A stretch of DNA of 64,000 nucleotides from Okeania sp. SIO1I7 (GTDB taxonomy: Bacteria; Cyanobacteriota; Cyanobacteriia; Cyanobacteriales; Microcoleaceae), in NCBI GenBank assembly GCA_010672585.1, contig JAAHGF010000008.1:249964-313963 (forward strand), given 5' to 3'. Positions 1-10,455 of this stretch are shown here, piece by piece (position 1 is the stretch's first letter; every line of letters starts with the position of its first letter). The notes beneath the pieces are model-generated. The model was not told the origin of the DNA and ran no database searches. It saw nothing but the letters and a program-made list of their open reading frames with translations. Both the position numbers and the translations under genes were made by a program.

Positions 1-143
1 ACTGGCAAAGCCAGCATTTTCCAGTGAGGTGTCAACCCGCCCTGAATCTTTCAAGTGGCTTAGTCTGTTTGATTGATGGATGGGAATCGGTGCGCTGTAT
101 CGTAGAGCAGCGTCGGGAGGATGTCAATGAGGTAAAATTATGA
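1..143 (+). CDS. C-terminal end of an unidentified protein (5' end outside window)
   Basis: An open frame enters the window (first full codon at base 3) and ends at TGA 141-143, giving about 46 residues that end in the sequence REDVNEVKL. Its stop overlaps the start codon of the next gene in an ATGA arrangement (140-143), which is typical of translationally coupled genes and is the main reason for believing the frame. The family cannot be recognised from this tail. The upstream sequence would be needed to name it. Confidence 0.5.
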   Translation, partial: WQSQHFPVRCQPALNLSSGLVCLIDGWESVRCIVEQRREDVNEVKL

Positions 144-1180
144 GTGTTATGTCTTCTGCTTTAGTAACTGGTGGCTCTGGATATTTTGGGTCACTGTTGG
201 TAAAAAAGCTACTGGAGAAAGGGATATCTTGCAGTATCCTAGATATAATTGATACACCCGATCGCCCCTCTAATGTTAAGCTATTCCAATGCGACATTCG
301 AGATGCTGAAGCAGTCAAAGCTGCCTGCAAAAATGTAGATGTAGTTTACCATAGCGTTGCACAAGTCCCACTTGCTAAAAATAAAGAATTGTTCAACTCT
401 GTAAATATCCAAGGGACTGAAAATATTTTAGCAGCAGCTCTGGCAAACAGTGTTAAAAAAGTTGTTTATACTTCATCTAGCTCAATTTTTGGAGTACCCA
501 AGAAAAATCCTGTCACAGAAGCTGACATACCTGAGCCTTTTGAGGCTTATGGTAAAGCGAAACTAGAAGGTGAACATCTCTCCAAAAAGTATATTCAGCA
601 GGGGTTGGATGTTTCAATAGTGCGCCCACGCACCATGCTGGGTCATGGTCGCCTGGGAATTTTTCAAATTCTTTTCGAGTGGATTCGCCAAGGCTATAAC
701 GTACCAGTTCTAGGAAAAGGTGACAATCTCTATCAGTTTGTTCATTCTGACGATCTTGCTGAAGCGTGCATTTTAGCAGCAGGTCGTCCCGGTTCTGAAC
801 TTTATAACTGTGGCACAGACCGCTTTGGCACGATGCGAGAACTCCTAGAAGCACTTTGTCAGCACGCCAAAACTGGCTCCCTAGTCAAAGGACTACCAGC
901 TCTACCCACAATTTGGGCGATGAAGGCCACCAGCGCTCTAGGGATTTCTCCTTTGGGAATGTATCATGCCATGTTATACGGTGGAGAGATGTATTTTGAT
1001 ATTTCCAAAGCCAGTACAGAACTGGGTTGGCAGCCACAATACTCTAATAGTGAAATGCTGATCCAGAGCTATGAGTGGTATTTGGCTAATCGCGAAACTG
1101 TCTTGACCTCTAGTGGTGGTAGTCCTCATCGCTCTCCAGTCAAACAGGGAGTGTTGAACGCAGTAAAGTGGATTCTTTAG
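140..1180 (+). CDS. NAD(P)-dependent epimerase/dehydratase (extended SDR family)
   Basis: This is a 346-residue Rossmann-fold protein of the extended short-chain dehydrogenase/reductase type, related to the 3-beta-hydroxysteroid dehydrogenase/isomerase and sugar-epimerase group. The N-terminus carries the dinucleotide-binding glycine motif TGGSGYFG (about residues 10-17). An acidic residue after beta-2 (LDIID) suggests preference for NAD. The SSS...YGKAK stretch (about residues 112-140) supplies the catalytic Ser-Tyr-Lys set. The start at 140 has a GAGG sequence just upstream (129-132) and overlaps the stop of the preceding frame, so both are probably one operon; an ATG at 149 is an alternative. 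The substrate cannot be read from sequence: it may be a nucleotide sugar or a hydrophobic alcohol or ketone. Confidence 0.85.
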   Translation: MSVMSSALVTGGSGYFGSLLVKKLLEKGISCSILDIIDTPDRPSNVKLFQCDIRDAEAVKAACKNVDVVYHSVAQVPLAKNKELFNSVNIQGTENILAAALANSVKKVVYTSSSSIFGVPKKNPVTEADIPEPFEAYGKAKLEGEHLSKKYIQQGLDVSIVRPRTMLGHGRLGIFQILFEWIRQGYNVPVLGKGDNLYQFVHSDDLAEACILAAGRPGSELYNCGTDRFGTMRELLEALCQHAKTGSLVKGLPALPTIWAMKATSALGISPLGMYHAMLYGGEMYFDISKASTELGWQPQYSNSEMLIQSYEWYLANRETVLTSSGGSPHRSPVKQGVLNAVKWIL

Positions 1181-1208
1181 TTAAATAGGTTTGGCTGAAA
1201 AGGCGTTG

Positions 1209-1434
1209 TTCATTAATTGATAATGGATAATGGATAATTACCTCTGGTTAAAACCGCTACGGAATTGAATATCAGGAGATATTATTTATTTTCTCTTGGT
1301 CTCATGGATATGGTTAGGAAACCCATCCATCCCACCCTACGGGAAGCTGCGCTAACGACCACTTTTTCCCCTTAAAAGGGGAGGCTTCAAGGCGCGAATT
1401 ATTTAATTATTAATAATTAATAATTAATAATTGG
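1209..1434. repeat. Dispersed repeat, AT-rich ends with CCTTAAAAGG palindromic core (family C)
   Basis: The segment starts TTCATTAATTGATAATGG and ends in TTAATAATTGG. In the middle it has CCCCTTAAAAGGGGAGGC and GGCTTCAAGGCGCGAATTA. Closely similar copies lie at 36028-36251 and 36391-36550, and the last interrupts a tnpB zinc finger, so the unit is or was mobile. No coding capacity was seen. It fills most of the gap between the epimerase gene and the tnpB pseudogene. Confidence 0.7.
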
Positions 1435-1615
1435 GTAACAAAATTCTGGGCAGCAGGTAAAGATGACAAGACATCTCCACCGAAAGAGGGAATAGAGATA
1501 AATAGTTCATAAAAATATAGTCACATAAGACATATCCTTATTTTGCAGGAGTTACCCTGACTGGGTGTTAGCGCAGCTCCTCCGGAGGAGGCACTACAAC
1601 ACCACGCCAGTTGCT
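1435..1615 (-). ncRNA. 3' flank of the tnpB element; candidate omega-RNA / right end
   Basis: Read on the minus strand this follows directly after the tnpB stop and contains a perfect 14-bp palindrome CTCCTCCGGAGGAG (1577-1590) next to a TGTTGTAGTGCC segment. TnpB genes of IS200/IS605 elements are known to overlap a guide RNA (omega-RNA) that runs through the tnpB 3' end to the element's right end. The position and hairpin fit that, but the exact 3' boundary and guide cannot be defined by eye. Confidence 0.4.
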
Positions 1616-2833
1616 TTAAGTCGGGGGACCCGCCCAACGCACTGGCTCCTCTATCCCATAGTCAAAAACATTTGGGACTGCTTTTCTCATAATGTTCAAA
1701 GAACCATTAACATCAGCATTGATTAATCTTTTGCTGGCGGTACGATACAAACCTCTTTTTACTCTTTTTCCTGAAAAGGTGACATTATTTTTCTCACTTT
1801 TGTTGTAAACAGGAATCAAATCATTATCTATAAAACTCGCTTTTGAGGTGTAAGATTCTTCTATAAGAATTACATCTATCCCTACCATCTCGGCTTTATA
1901 AGATAACATTTCTATTAACTTGTTGTAGGGAACAGATACAAAATTTTGATTATTTCTTTTCCCTAGATTTATCTTCTGTTTCCACTCTTCATTGTGCCCT
2001 ATTATCAATGTTCATATTTTGTGATTAATTAGAGTATTAATAATTAAACGGGATGTTTTATGAAGATAATCGTTGATTTTAAATTCTCTTTTATTACAAA
2101 GTTTTTTCAGTCTCAGACTTGATTGATTTTCCTTGAGTTGAGATTGTAAGGAACTCTTAACTTTGTTATAGTATTGATTGATAGATTTTAAAGGTCTGCC
2201 ATTTATCAAGAGCGGTTTTATGCCAGCTTGATTAAAAGTTAATGTAGCTAAGTTGTTTAATCCTATATCAATACTGGCACAACTATTTTTCTCTAGCTCG
2301 TATTGTTTTTCGCATTTATCATAAATCACCTCAATTACATAATGGTTAAGTTTAGACACTAGACGAACTTGTTTAATTTGTGAAGTAAATACTAATGTTT
2401 TGAGATAAATCCCTGTTTTACTTGGATTAATAATTCCTTGTTTTAATTGCCTCTTACTGATGGCTTGTTTTGTATAAACTACAATATTTATTCCCGTTAT
2501 TTTATTTTTATATCTAGGAAGACGAGGACGAGCCTTAAACTTTGATGGGTTCTGTTTATAAACTTTGTTTGCTGCTAAAAAACTCTTCCAGTTTCTATCT
2601 AAAATTATCAAGATTTGTTGAGATATTTTAGCTGGCATTGCTTGATAGTCTGGTTGAGTAGAGAGTGTTTTTTGCAGGTAGTAATAGTGACGATAATTAT
2701 TTTCAAAGATGAAAGATTGACGAACTAAATAGTTAGAATAGTTATAAAGATTTTTCGACAATAAACATAGTCGGTCAATTTCATCATAAAACCGATGATT
2801 TTTTTGAATAATATGTCTCTCAACTAATTTCAT
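1616..2833 (-). pseudogene. tnpB: tnpB (IS200/IS605-type RNA-guided nuclease) interrupted by an in-frame TGA
   Basis: Two pieces in the same frame (2833-2012 and 2008-1616) join into one TnpB of about 405 residues. The first part begins MKLVERHIIQKNHRF and contains the RuvC-I motif IDIGLNNLATL. The second holds the RuvC-II glutamate (IEESYTSKAS) and the RuvC-III motif ADVNGSLNIMRK. Between them lies TGA (2014-2012) followed by ACA TTG, so a single nonsense codon rather than a frameshift breaks the gene. Relatives usually have Gly here, which suggests GGA to TGA. There is no Cys4 zinc finger; this belongs to the branch lacking it. No tnpA partner is present. All three acidic RuvC residues remain, so the inactivation looks recent. 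Confidence 0.85.
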
Positions 2834-3434
2834 AAATCCAGGGGTGAGAATTATATTAGAATTTAGGATATTTTATTATTATTTAGTCTGGAATTATTAG
2901 CCAATTTAATTGTAGCATTAAATATCAGGTTGAGAGTTATTAAACTTTGTCAAATATTTAGTAGCTCTTCTGTACAAATTAACGAAGATACTTGGCATTG
3001 TTTGACTATATATGACTATATTTATGTATAAAGTTTATTATACTTGATAGTTTATGGATTTGAATGGATTTTATTTTTTAATTTTGTAGCTGTCTATAGA
3101 ACCTTAATCTTAACTATATTATCAAAAAATAAAAATTCTGTAAATTTTGGCCTTTCTATTAGACCTCTCCAATCATAAAAAGTCAAATCAATTATCCTAC
3201 AGAAATCATCAATCTCTTTTCTGGAGATTTCTACTGTCAAAACCTGCATAACTTGCTACAATCCAGATTTACCATAAGTAGACGCAGTACAACGTATCTT
3301 AGTCCGAAGGGATCTACAGGGTTTGCCGAGCAGTCCAGAACGGAAAGTCATCTTAAATCCTAGTCTTTCGTAACTCATGCGTAAGTCCTGCCGATGTTAA
3401 GTATAAATTCCAACAAAAAAACAGAATCCAAACC
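2834..3434. other. Intergenic, AT-rich; upstream region of the first DUF4347 gene
   Basis: About 600 bp separate the tnpB pseudogene from the first giant gene. No open frame of note, tRNA or clear palindrome was seen. The last 60 bp run into AAACAGAATCCAAACC just before the ATG at 3435, without a strong Shine-Dalgarno sequence. A promoter for the DUF4347 gene presumably lies here but I cannot point to one. Confidence 0.5.
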
Positions 3435-6400
3435 ATGAATCAAGCTAAAGTTTTATTCATAGACTACAGGGTAGACAACTACAATCACCTAATCTCACAA
3501 ATTGACTCTCAGACAAGGGTAGTTATCCTTAAACCAAATCAAAATGGTATAGACCAAATATCTGAAAGTCTAGATGAATGCTGTGATGTGGACACCGTTC
3601 ATATTATTTCCCATGGGGCAAAAGGTACTTTGTACTTGGGTGATAATATCCTCAATTCTGAAAATATTCATCTATACGTTGAGAGTATTCAGCAGTGGGG
3701 TAAATGTTTGTCTGCTGAAGGGGAGATATTAATCTATGGTTGTCAGGTGGCAAGTGGTAACGAAGGTAAAGAATTTGTTCGACAACTGCATCAACTCACA
3801 GGAGCAAATATTGCTGCATCGGAAACACTGACTGGAAATGTTAGCAAAGGTGGTAACTGGAATTTAGAAGTAATATTTGGTCAACTCAAGTCAGCATTGG
3901 CATTTACTCCAGAAGTTAGGGCGAGTTACGCTGGCGTTTTGGCAGATATTGTGGTGAATACTACTAATGATGTAGTGGATGATAGTGATGGTGTTACTTC
4001 TTTGCGAGAAGCAATTATTGAAGCTAACAGTACCCCGGAAGATGACACTATTCAACTTACGGCAGGAGAAACGTATAATCTGACGATCTCAGGAAGTGAC
4101 GAAGATGCTGCTGCCACAGGAGATTTAGATATTGTTGCTGGTGGTGGAGAAATAACAGTTATTTCAGAGGGACAAGAGCAAGCTGTTATTGATGCTGGAC
4201 TTGGAGATGGAATCAATGACAGGGTGTTTCATGTTTTGGAAGATGCTGCCCTACAGTTGGAGAATGTAGAAGTAACTCGTGGGTTTCTAATTAATGGTAA
4301 TGGTGGAGGTATCAACAACTCAGGTACTGTTGATATTAGCAATAGCACTATTAGTGGTAATTTGGGCAATACTGGTGGCGGTATCTACAACACAGGTACA
4401 GTTAATGTTAACGACAGCAGTATTGGTGGCAACCTAGCAACCATAGGTGGTGGTATAGGTAACTACTCATCAGGTGTAGTCAACATCAATAACAGCATTA
4501 TTACTGTTAATATAGCTCCTAATGGTGCAGGTATAAGAAACTCAAACACACTTAATGTCACTGATAGCACTATTACTTTAAACTCAGGAAGTTTCGGTGG
4601 AGGTATCGAAAACACTGGTACAGCTACTATCAGCAACAGCACTATCAGTCAGAATTTTGCAGTTTCTACTGAAACTGTTGAGAATAGTTTTGGTGGAGGT
4701 ATCTCCAACATAGCAGATGGTAGCATCACTATCAGTGATAGTAATATTAGTGGTAATTCATCAGATTTTGACGGTGGAGGTATCTCTATTGTCTCAGGTA
4801 CAGTTAATATCAGCGATACCACTATTAGTGAGAATACAGCAGGTTTTGGTGGAGGCATCTCCAACATAAATGGTACAGCTAATATCAGCAACAGTACTAC
4901 TATTAGTAGTAATTTAGCAGCTTTTGGTGGAGGTATCTTAAACTCAAGCACACTCAATGTCACCGATAGCACTATTAGTAGCAATGCAGGAATTTACGGT
5001 GGAGGTATCGAAAACACTGGTACAGCTACCATCAGCAACAGCACAGTCAGTGGGAATTTGGCAGTTTCTACTGAAGCTGTTGAGAATAGTTATGGTGGAG
5101 GTATCTCCTCATCAGGTACAGCTAATATCAGCAACAGCACTATTAGTGATAATTCAGCAGATATAGGTGGAGGCATCTCCTCATCAGGTACAGCTAATAT
5201 CAGCAACAGTACTATTAGTGATAATTCAGCATATTTAGGTGCTGGAGGTATCTCCTTAGCAGGTACAGATAATATCAGCAACAGCACTATTAGTGGTAAC
5301 TCAGCAAATGTAGGTGGAGGCATCTCCTCATTTGGTACAGCTAATATCAGCAACAGCACTATTAGTGGTAACTCAGCAAATGTAGTTGGTGGAGGTATCT
5401 TAAACTTATCAGGTACAGCTACTATCAGCAATAGTACAGTTACTGATAATGAAGCTGCTGCAAATCAAGGAAGTGGTATTTTCCAAGATGAAGGCTCTAC
5501 TGATATAACCTCTAGCATTGTTGCTGGTAATGTTAACAGTGATATTGATGCCGCAAGTAACGATAACCTTACCAGTGGTGATAATAATCTAATTGGTACA
5601 GGTAACGCCATTGATGTTTTTGACGGTGATAACGACCAAACAGGTGTAACTGACCCTCTACTCGGAGACCTTGCTGACAATGGTGGCCCCACCTTGACTC
5701 ATTTACCTCTCCCCAATAGTCCCGCTATTGATGCAGGCAGTAATCCTGATGGACTTGATACTGACCAACGAGGGGAACAGCGTTTAGTCGGTGATGGGGT
5801 TGATATTGGTGCCGTGGAATTAGTTTTACCAGAACCTACGCCAGAACCTACTCCGGAACCTACTCCAGAGCCTACTCCAGAGCCTACTCCGGAACCTACT
5901 CCGGAACCAACGCCGGAACCTACTCCGGAACCAACGCCGGAACCTACTCCGGAACCAACGCCGGAACCTACTCCGGAACCAACGCCGGAACCAACGCCGG
6001 AACCAACGCCGGAACCTACTCCAGAACCAACGCCGGAACCAACGCCGGAACCTACTCCGGAACCTACTCCGGAACCTACTCCGGAACCTACTCCGGAACC
6101 TACTCCAGAACCAGAACCAGAAGACCAGACCATTATTGGAGACAGCGGTGACAATATCCTCAATGGAGCAGGTGGTAATGACACCATGACAGGTTTAGCA
6201 GGTAATGACATTATAGATGGTCGTGGTGGTGATGACCAAATTATCGGTAGTCGAGGTAGCGACTCTCTCTATGGCAAAGATGGCAATGATACCCTTGAAG
6301 GTCGTCTAGGTAACGATCGCCTCTTTGGTGGAAATGGTGAAGACTCTCTCGTTGGTGGTCAAGGTCGCGATCGCTTCAATGGTGGTGCTGGCGACGATAC

Positions 6401-6770
6401 TCTCACTGGAGGAGCAAGTATTGACCGCTTTATTTTTGCTACAACTGATGAATTTGACTCCCAGGATATCGGTATAGATACCATCACTGATTTTGTGCCG
6501 GATCAAGATATCATTCTACTTGACAAAACCACGTTTAGTGCTATTACCAGTGACTCAGGAACAGGTTTTACTGTAGATGCTGAATTTGCCATAGTTACCA
6601 GTGATGCTGATGCCGAAACCTCTTCAGCAGTCATTGTTTACAATAGCAACAACGGTAAATTGTTCTACAATGCTAACGGTATAGAAGCGGAATTTGGCAG
6701 TGGTGGTGAATTTGCTAATCTGACTAATATTGCATCTATTAGTGAGAATGATTTCTTCCTCAGAGGATAA
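3435..6770 (+). CDS. Giant secreted DUF4347 / beta-helix / RTX protein, paralogue 1
   Basis: The product has 1111 residues. Residues about 5-165 form a DUF4347 domain with HIISHG and IYGCQVASG. The [10 protein letters not shown] motif follows, then about 16 imperfect units of 24-30 residues of the type [20 protein letters not shown], predicted to wind into a right-handed parallel beta-helix, and a choice-of-anchor-like cap ([19 protein letters not shown]). A long PTPE linker (about residues 798-895) is present only in this paralogue. RTX nonapeptides (GGxGxDxL) and a conserved C-terminal block ending [11 protein letters not shown] complete it. There is no N-terminal signal peptide; RTX plus a C-terminal block points to type I secretion and calcium-dependent folding outside the cell (inference). 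It may act as an adhesin or surface protein. Transporter genes are not in the window. Confidence 0.85.
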   Translation: MNQAKVLFIDYRVDNYNHLISQIDSQTRVVILKPNQNGIDQISESLDECCDVDTVHIISHGAKGTLYLGDNILNSENIHLYVESIQQWGKCLSAEGEILIYGCQVASGNEGKEFVRQLHQLTGANIAASETLTGNVSKGGNWNLEVIFGQLKSALAFTPEVRASYAGVLADIVVNTTNDVVDDSDGVTSLREAIIEANSTPEDDTIQLTAGETYNLTISGSDEDAAATGDLDIVAGGGEITVISEGQEQAVIDAGLGDGINDRVFHVLEDAALQLENVEVTRGFLINGNGGGINNSGTVDISNSTISGNLGNTGGGIYNTGTVNVNDSSIGGNLATIGGGIGNYSSGVVNINNSIITVNIAPNGAGIRNSNTLNVTDSTITLNSGSFGGGIENTGTATISNSTISQNFAVSTETVENSFGGGISNIADGSITISDSNISGNSSDFDGGGISIVSGTVNISDTTISENTAGFGGGISNINGTANISNSTTISSNLAAFGGGILNSSTLNVTDSTISSNAGIYGGGIENTGTATISNSTVSGNLAVSTEAVENSYGGGISSSGTANISNSTISDNSADIGGGISSSGTANISNSTISDNSAYLGAGGISLAGTDNISNSTISGNSANVGGGISSFGTANISNSTISGNSANVVGGGILNLSGTATISNSTVTDNEAAANQGSGIFQDEGSTDITSSIVAGNVNSDIDAASNDNLTSGDNNLIGTGNAIDVFDGDNDQTGVTDPLLGDLADNGGPTLTHLPLPNSPAIDAGSNPDGLDTDQRGEQRLVGDGVDIGAVELVLPEPTPEPTPEPTPEPTPEPTPEPTPEPTPEPTPEPTPEPTPEPTPEPTPEPTPEPTPEPTPEPTPEPTPEPTPEPTPEPTPEPTPEPTPEPTPEPEPEDQTIIGDSGDNILNGAGGNDTMTGLAGNDIIDGRGGDDQIIGSRGSDSLYGKDGNDTLEGRLGNDRLFGGNGEDSLVGGQGRDRFNGGAGDDTLTGGASIDRFIFATTDEFDSQDIGIDTITDFVPDQDIILLDKTTFSAITSDSGTGFTVDAEFAIVTSDADAETSSAVIVYNSNNGKLFYNANGIEAEFGSGGEFANLTNIASISENDFFLRG
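5827..6117 (+). repeat. 12-bp coding minisatellite (Pro-Thr-Pro-Glu)n
   Basis: About two dozen tandem 12-bp units, chiefly CCTACTCCGGAA and CCAACGCCGGAA, encode a rigid PTPE linker between the beta-helix and the RTX block of paralogue 1. The two codon versions are shuffled, which fits slippage and unequal crossing-over. The other three paralogues lack the tract. Its length is likely to vary between strains. Confidence 0.9.
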
Positions 6771-7152
6771 AATCCATTATTAGGAGTTACGCAGAAACCG
6801 GGTTATTCGACAAATTTTTGCGATTTGACAATAGGGTAATAAACCCGGTTTCTCCTTTGGGTGTTTCAACAATTAATAATTAATAATTAATAATTAATTA
6901 TTAATTATTACCTCTCCTTTAAAGGAGAAACAAAAAAAAATTTTCCTTTTATTCAATACTCTTCCTTTTAGGGATAGGTAATTATCAATTATCCATTATC
7001 CATTATTGAACTCCTGTATCCTAGCTAAAAAAACGCGCATATTTATGAAGATACGATCAGGGGTTCTATATAAGTCCTGATTATGTGTGACTCGAAAAAT
7101 ATAAAATTTTCACAAAGAAGGAATTTGTGGCTATTGCATAAGTGTTAGCGTA
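6771..7152. other. Intergenic with a 12-bp inverted repeat and AT-rich repeats
   Basis: AGAAACCGGGTT (6793-6804) and AACCCGGTTTCT (6842-6853) are perfect inverted repeats with a 37-nt loop, just after the stop of paralogue 1. They may act as a terminator-like hairpin or may be ends of a small element. The rest holds TTAATAATT-type AT repeats shared with family C and no gene. Confidence 0.5.
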
Positions 7153-7259
7153 TTATAGCGGTTTTCAGAAAGATGGAATATACTCTTAATCACAAAAACC
7201 GTTGTAGAGACGTTATGGAAAGTCCCTACTCTATTCTACTTAATTGAAAACCGCTATAA
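7153..7259. mobile_element. 107-bp MITE-like element with perfect 15-bp terminal inverted repeats
   Basis: TTATAGCGGTTTTCA (7153-7167) is repeated inverted as TGAAAACCGCTATAA (7245-7259). The interior has no reading frame. It sits 37 bp before the start codon of paralogue 2, so it forms part of that gene's upstream region, and its right end supplies a TATAAT string that could serve as a -10 box (inference). Confidence 0.7.
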
Positions 7260-7296
7260 TAATTTTTTTTCTGGTACTGGAAAACCTTTATCAACT

Positions 7297-10152
7297 ATGA
7301 ATCAAACCAAAGTATTATTCATCGACTCCAAGGTAGAAAATTACAATTACCTCATCTCACAGGTTGACCCTCAGGCAAAAATAGTTATCCTACAACCTAA
7401 TCAAAATGGTATAGATCAAATATCTAAAAGTCTGAGTGAATGCCTAGATCTAGAGACAATTCATATTATTTCTCATGGAGAAACAGGCACTTTGTACTTG
7501 GGAAATAGTATCCTGAGTTTAAACAATATTCATCAATATAGTGAGAGTATTCAACAGTGGGGCAAATGTTTGTCTGCTGGTGGTGAAATCTTGATTTATG
7601 GTTGTCAGGTAGCAAGTGGTAAGGAAGGTAAAGAATTTGTTCGACAACTACATCAACTCACAGGAGCAAATATTGCAGCATCGGAAACACTGACTGGAAA
7701 TGTTAGCAGAGGTGGTAACTGGAATTTAGAGGTAATATTTGGTCAACTCAAGTCAGCGTTGGCATTTACACCAGAAGTTAGGGCAAGTTATCCAGGAGTA
7801 TTGGCAAATATTGTAGTGGATACTACTAATGATGTAGTGGATGATAGTGATGGTGTGACATCTTTGCGGGAAGCAATAATTGAAGCTAACAGTACCCCGG
7901 AAGACGATACTATTCAACTGACGGCAGGAGCAACATATAATCTGACTATTTCAGGAAGTGATGAAGATGCTGCTGCTACAGGAGATTTAGATATTGTTGC
8001 TGGTGGTGGGGAAATAACAGTGATTTCTGAGGGAGAGGAACAAGCTGTTATTGATGCTGGGGGTGAAACAGGAATAGGCGATCGGGTATTTCATGTTTTG
8101 GAGGATGGCTCCCTACAGTTGGAGAATATAGAAATCACTGGTGGTTTTATAACTAATGGTTCCGGTGGTGGTATTGATAACTCAGGTACAATTAGTATCA
8201 ACAACAGCACTATTAGTGGAAACTTAGAAGACTTCTTAAGTGATGGTGGTGGTGGAATAAACAACTCAGGTACAGCTAATATCAGCAACAGTACTATTAG
8301 TGATAACTCAGCATTTTATGGTGGAGGCATTCAAAACACGGGTACAGCTACTATTAGCGACAGCGCTATTAGTGGTAATTTTAGTAATACCTCTGGTGGA
8401 GGCATTTTAAACCGCTATGGCACCGTCAGTATTAGTAACAGTAATATTAGTGGAAATTCAGCAGATTTTGACGGTGGAGGCATCCAAAACACAGGTACAG
8501 CTAATATTAGCGACAGCACTATTAGTAATAATTCAGCAGGTGTAGGTGGAGGTACCTCAAACTTTTTAGGCACAATTAGTATCACCAACAGCACTATTAG
8601 TGGCAATTCAGCAAGTATAGGTGGTGGTATAGGGAACTACTCAGGTGGTGTTGAAAGCTACTCAGGTATAGCTAATATTAGCAATAGCATTATTAGTAAT
8701 AATTCAGCAGATACAGCAGGTGGTATCTACAACTCAAATACAGTTAATATCAGCAACAGCGTTATTAGTGACAATTCAGCAGAACGTCTTGGTGGCGGCA
8801 TTAACAACTTAGGTACAGCTAATATAAGTGACAGCACTATTAGTGATAATTCTGCTACTCGTGGTGGTGGTATCAGAAATTCTGATGGTACAGCTAATAT
8901 AAGTGACAGCACTATTAGCGGTAATTCAACATTTTTTTATGGTGGAGGTATCTACAACTTAGGTGCTACAGCTACTATCAACAACAGCACTATTAGTAGC
9001 AATTCTGCATCTTACGGTGGTGGAGGCGGTATCGGTAATCTTGGTGTAGCTAACATTAGCAACAGTACCATTACTGGTAATGAAGCTCCTTCAAACTTAG
9101 GGAGTGGTATTCTCCAAAAAGCAGCATATCTTTATAATGACACTAACAACACCTTCTTCACCGTTGACGCCAATGCCACTGTAACCTCTAGCATTATCTC
9201 TGGTAATGTTAACAGTGACGTTGACTCTGTAGAAAATAGCAACACCCTTACCAGTGAAAACCATAATCTCATTGGCACTGGTAACGCTATCAATAACTTC
9301 AACGGTGACAACGACCAAACAGGTATCACCAACCCTCTACTTGGAGACCTTGCTAATAATGGTGGCCTCACCTTAACCCATTTACCTCTTCCCAATAGTC
9401 CCGCCATTGATGCAGGTAGTAACCCCAATAACCTTGATACAGACCAACGAGAGGAACCAAGGTTTGTAGGTAGGGCAGTTGATATTGGAGCAGTAGAAGT
9501 TCAAACCACACAAATTACTGGTACTCCTGAAAGTGAAATTCTCAATGGTACAAATGAAAACGATACCATTACAGGTTTAGCAGGTAATGACACTATTAAT
9601 GGTCGTGGTGGTGATGACCAAATTATTGGTAGTCGAGGTAGCGACTTCCTCTATGGAAAAGACGGCGATGATACTCTAGAAGGTCGTCAAGATAACGACT
9701 TCCTCTTTGGTGGTAATGGTAACGACTCTCTCATAGGCGGCCAAGGACGCGATCGCTTCAATGGTGGTGCAGGCGACGATACTCTGACTGGTGGTGCTAG
9801 TATTGACCGTTTTATTTTCAATACTACTCAAGAATTTACCCCGGCAGATTTTGGGATAGATACTATCACAGACTTTGTGCCACAACAAGATAAAATTCTG
9901 CTGGACAAAAGTACATTTACAGCTATTACCAGTGACTCAGGAACAGGTTTTAGTGTCGATGCTGAATTTGCCATAGTTTCCAGTGACTCTGATGCCGAAA
10001 TCTCAGAAGCAGTCATTGTTTACAATAGCAACAACGGTAAATTATTCTACAATGCAAATGGTACAGCAGCAGAATTTGGCAGTGGTGGTGAATTTGTTAA
10101 TCTCACGAATACTGCATCTATTAGTGAGGATGATTTTTTGCTCAGAGGATAA
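7297..10152 (+). CDS. Giant secreted DUF4347 / beta-helix / RTX protein, paralogue 2
   Basis: The product has 951 residues and starts MNQTKVLFIDSKVENYNYL. It has the same order of parts as paralogue 1: DUF4347 (about 5-165, [23 protein letters not shown]), [10 protein letters not shown], a run of GGGI...[12 protein letters not shown] beta-helix units (about 250-590), the [10 protein letters not shown] cap, RTX repeats ([20 protein letters not shown]) and the conserved C-terminus ending SISEDDFLLRG. It lacks the PTPE linker. The first 250 and last 200 residues are nearly identical to those of its neighbours, whereas the middle differs in unit number and order. A TGGTACTG-AAAACC string upstream is shared with paralogue 3. 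The role is probably an exported surface protein; the function of DUF4347 is not known. Confidence 0.85.
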   Translation: MNQTKVLFIDSKVENYNYLISQVDPQAKIVILQPNQNGIDQISKSLSECLDLETIHIISHGETGTLYLGNSILSLNNIHQYSESIQQWGKCLSAGGEILIYGCQVASGKEGKEFVRQLHQLTGANIAASETLTGNVSRGGNWNLEVIFGQLKSALAFTPEVRASYPGVLANIVVDTTNDVVDDSDGVTSLREAIIEANSTPEDDTIQLTAGATYNLTISGSDEDAAATGDLDIVAGGGEITVISEGEEQAVIDAGGETGIGDRVFHVLEDGSLQLENIEITGGFITNGSGGGIDNSGTISINNSTISGNLEDFLSDGGGGINNSGTANISNSTISDNSAFYGGGIQNTGTATISDSAISGNFSNTSGGGILNRYGTVSISNSNISGNSADFDGGGIQNTGTANISDSTISNNSAGVGGGTSNFLGTISITNSTISGNSASIGGGIGNYSGGVESYSGIANISNSIISNNSADTAGGIYNSNTVNISNSVISDNSAERLGGGINNLGTANISDSTISDNSATRGGGIRNSDGTANISDSTISGNSTFFYGGGIYNLGATATINNSTISSNSASYGGGGGIGNLGVANISNSTITGNEAPSNLGSGILQKAAYLYNDTNNTFFTVDANATVTSSIISGNVNSDVDSVENSNTLTSENHNLIGTGNAINNFNGDNDQTGITNPLLGDLANNGGLTLTHLPLPNSPAIDAGSNPNNLDTDQREEPRFVGRAVDIGAVEVQTTQITGTPESEILNGTNENDTITGLAGNDTINGRGGDDQIIGSRGSDFLYGKDGDDTLEGRQDNDFLFGGNGNDSLIGGQGRDRFNGGAGDDTLTGGASIDRFIFNTTQEFTPADFGIDTITDFVPQQDKILLDKSTFTAITSDSGTGFSVDAEFAIVSSDSDAEISEAVIVYNSNNGKLFYNANGTAAEFGSGGEFVNLTNTASISEDDFLLRG

Positions 10153-10455
10153 AATTAATTATGGTGGTGGTGCATTGTCATTATTTTTTACGAGGTACGG
10201 CAGTGGGAGCATCTTGCTCCCGTGCCAGATATTCCTTTTTCCTGTATACCATTACGCGAGCAGGACTACCTTATATCATGTCCGGATAAGAGCGTGATCA
10301 AAAACTTTCTCCTTCAACTCCAGTTCTTCTTCTTCCTTCCCTCTTTCCTCCTGACTCGGTTCTTCCCCTCCTGGGAGGGGGAGGGGCGAGGGGTGGGTTG
10401 ACTCCTGAGGACTCCGTCGTTATTTTTTTATGGTACTGAAAAACCCTTTTAAATT
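10153..10455. other. Intergenic with a left end of repeat family A and a GGGAGGGG-rich repeat
   Basis: ATATCATGTCCGG at 10273-10285 is the left end of the family A element described at 20644 and 43493. The interior that follows matches those copies (ACTTTCTCCTTCAACTCC), but no right end is present. A GGGAGGGGGAGGGGCGAGG tract, recurring at many intergenic sites here, lies at about 10371-10390. No gene was seen. Confidence 0.6.

Noticed and set aside
4649-6211. Long antisense frames across the beta-helix and PTPE regions (for example a Gly-Ser-Gly-Val repeat frame at 5699-6211).
   Set aside because: They are mirror images of low-complexity coding repeats and have no start context or family motifs.
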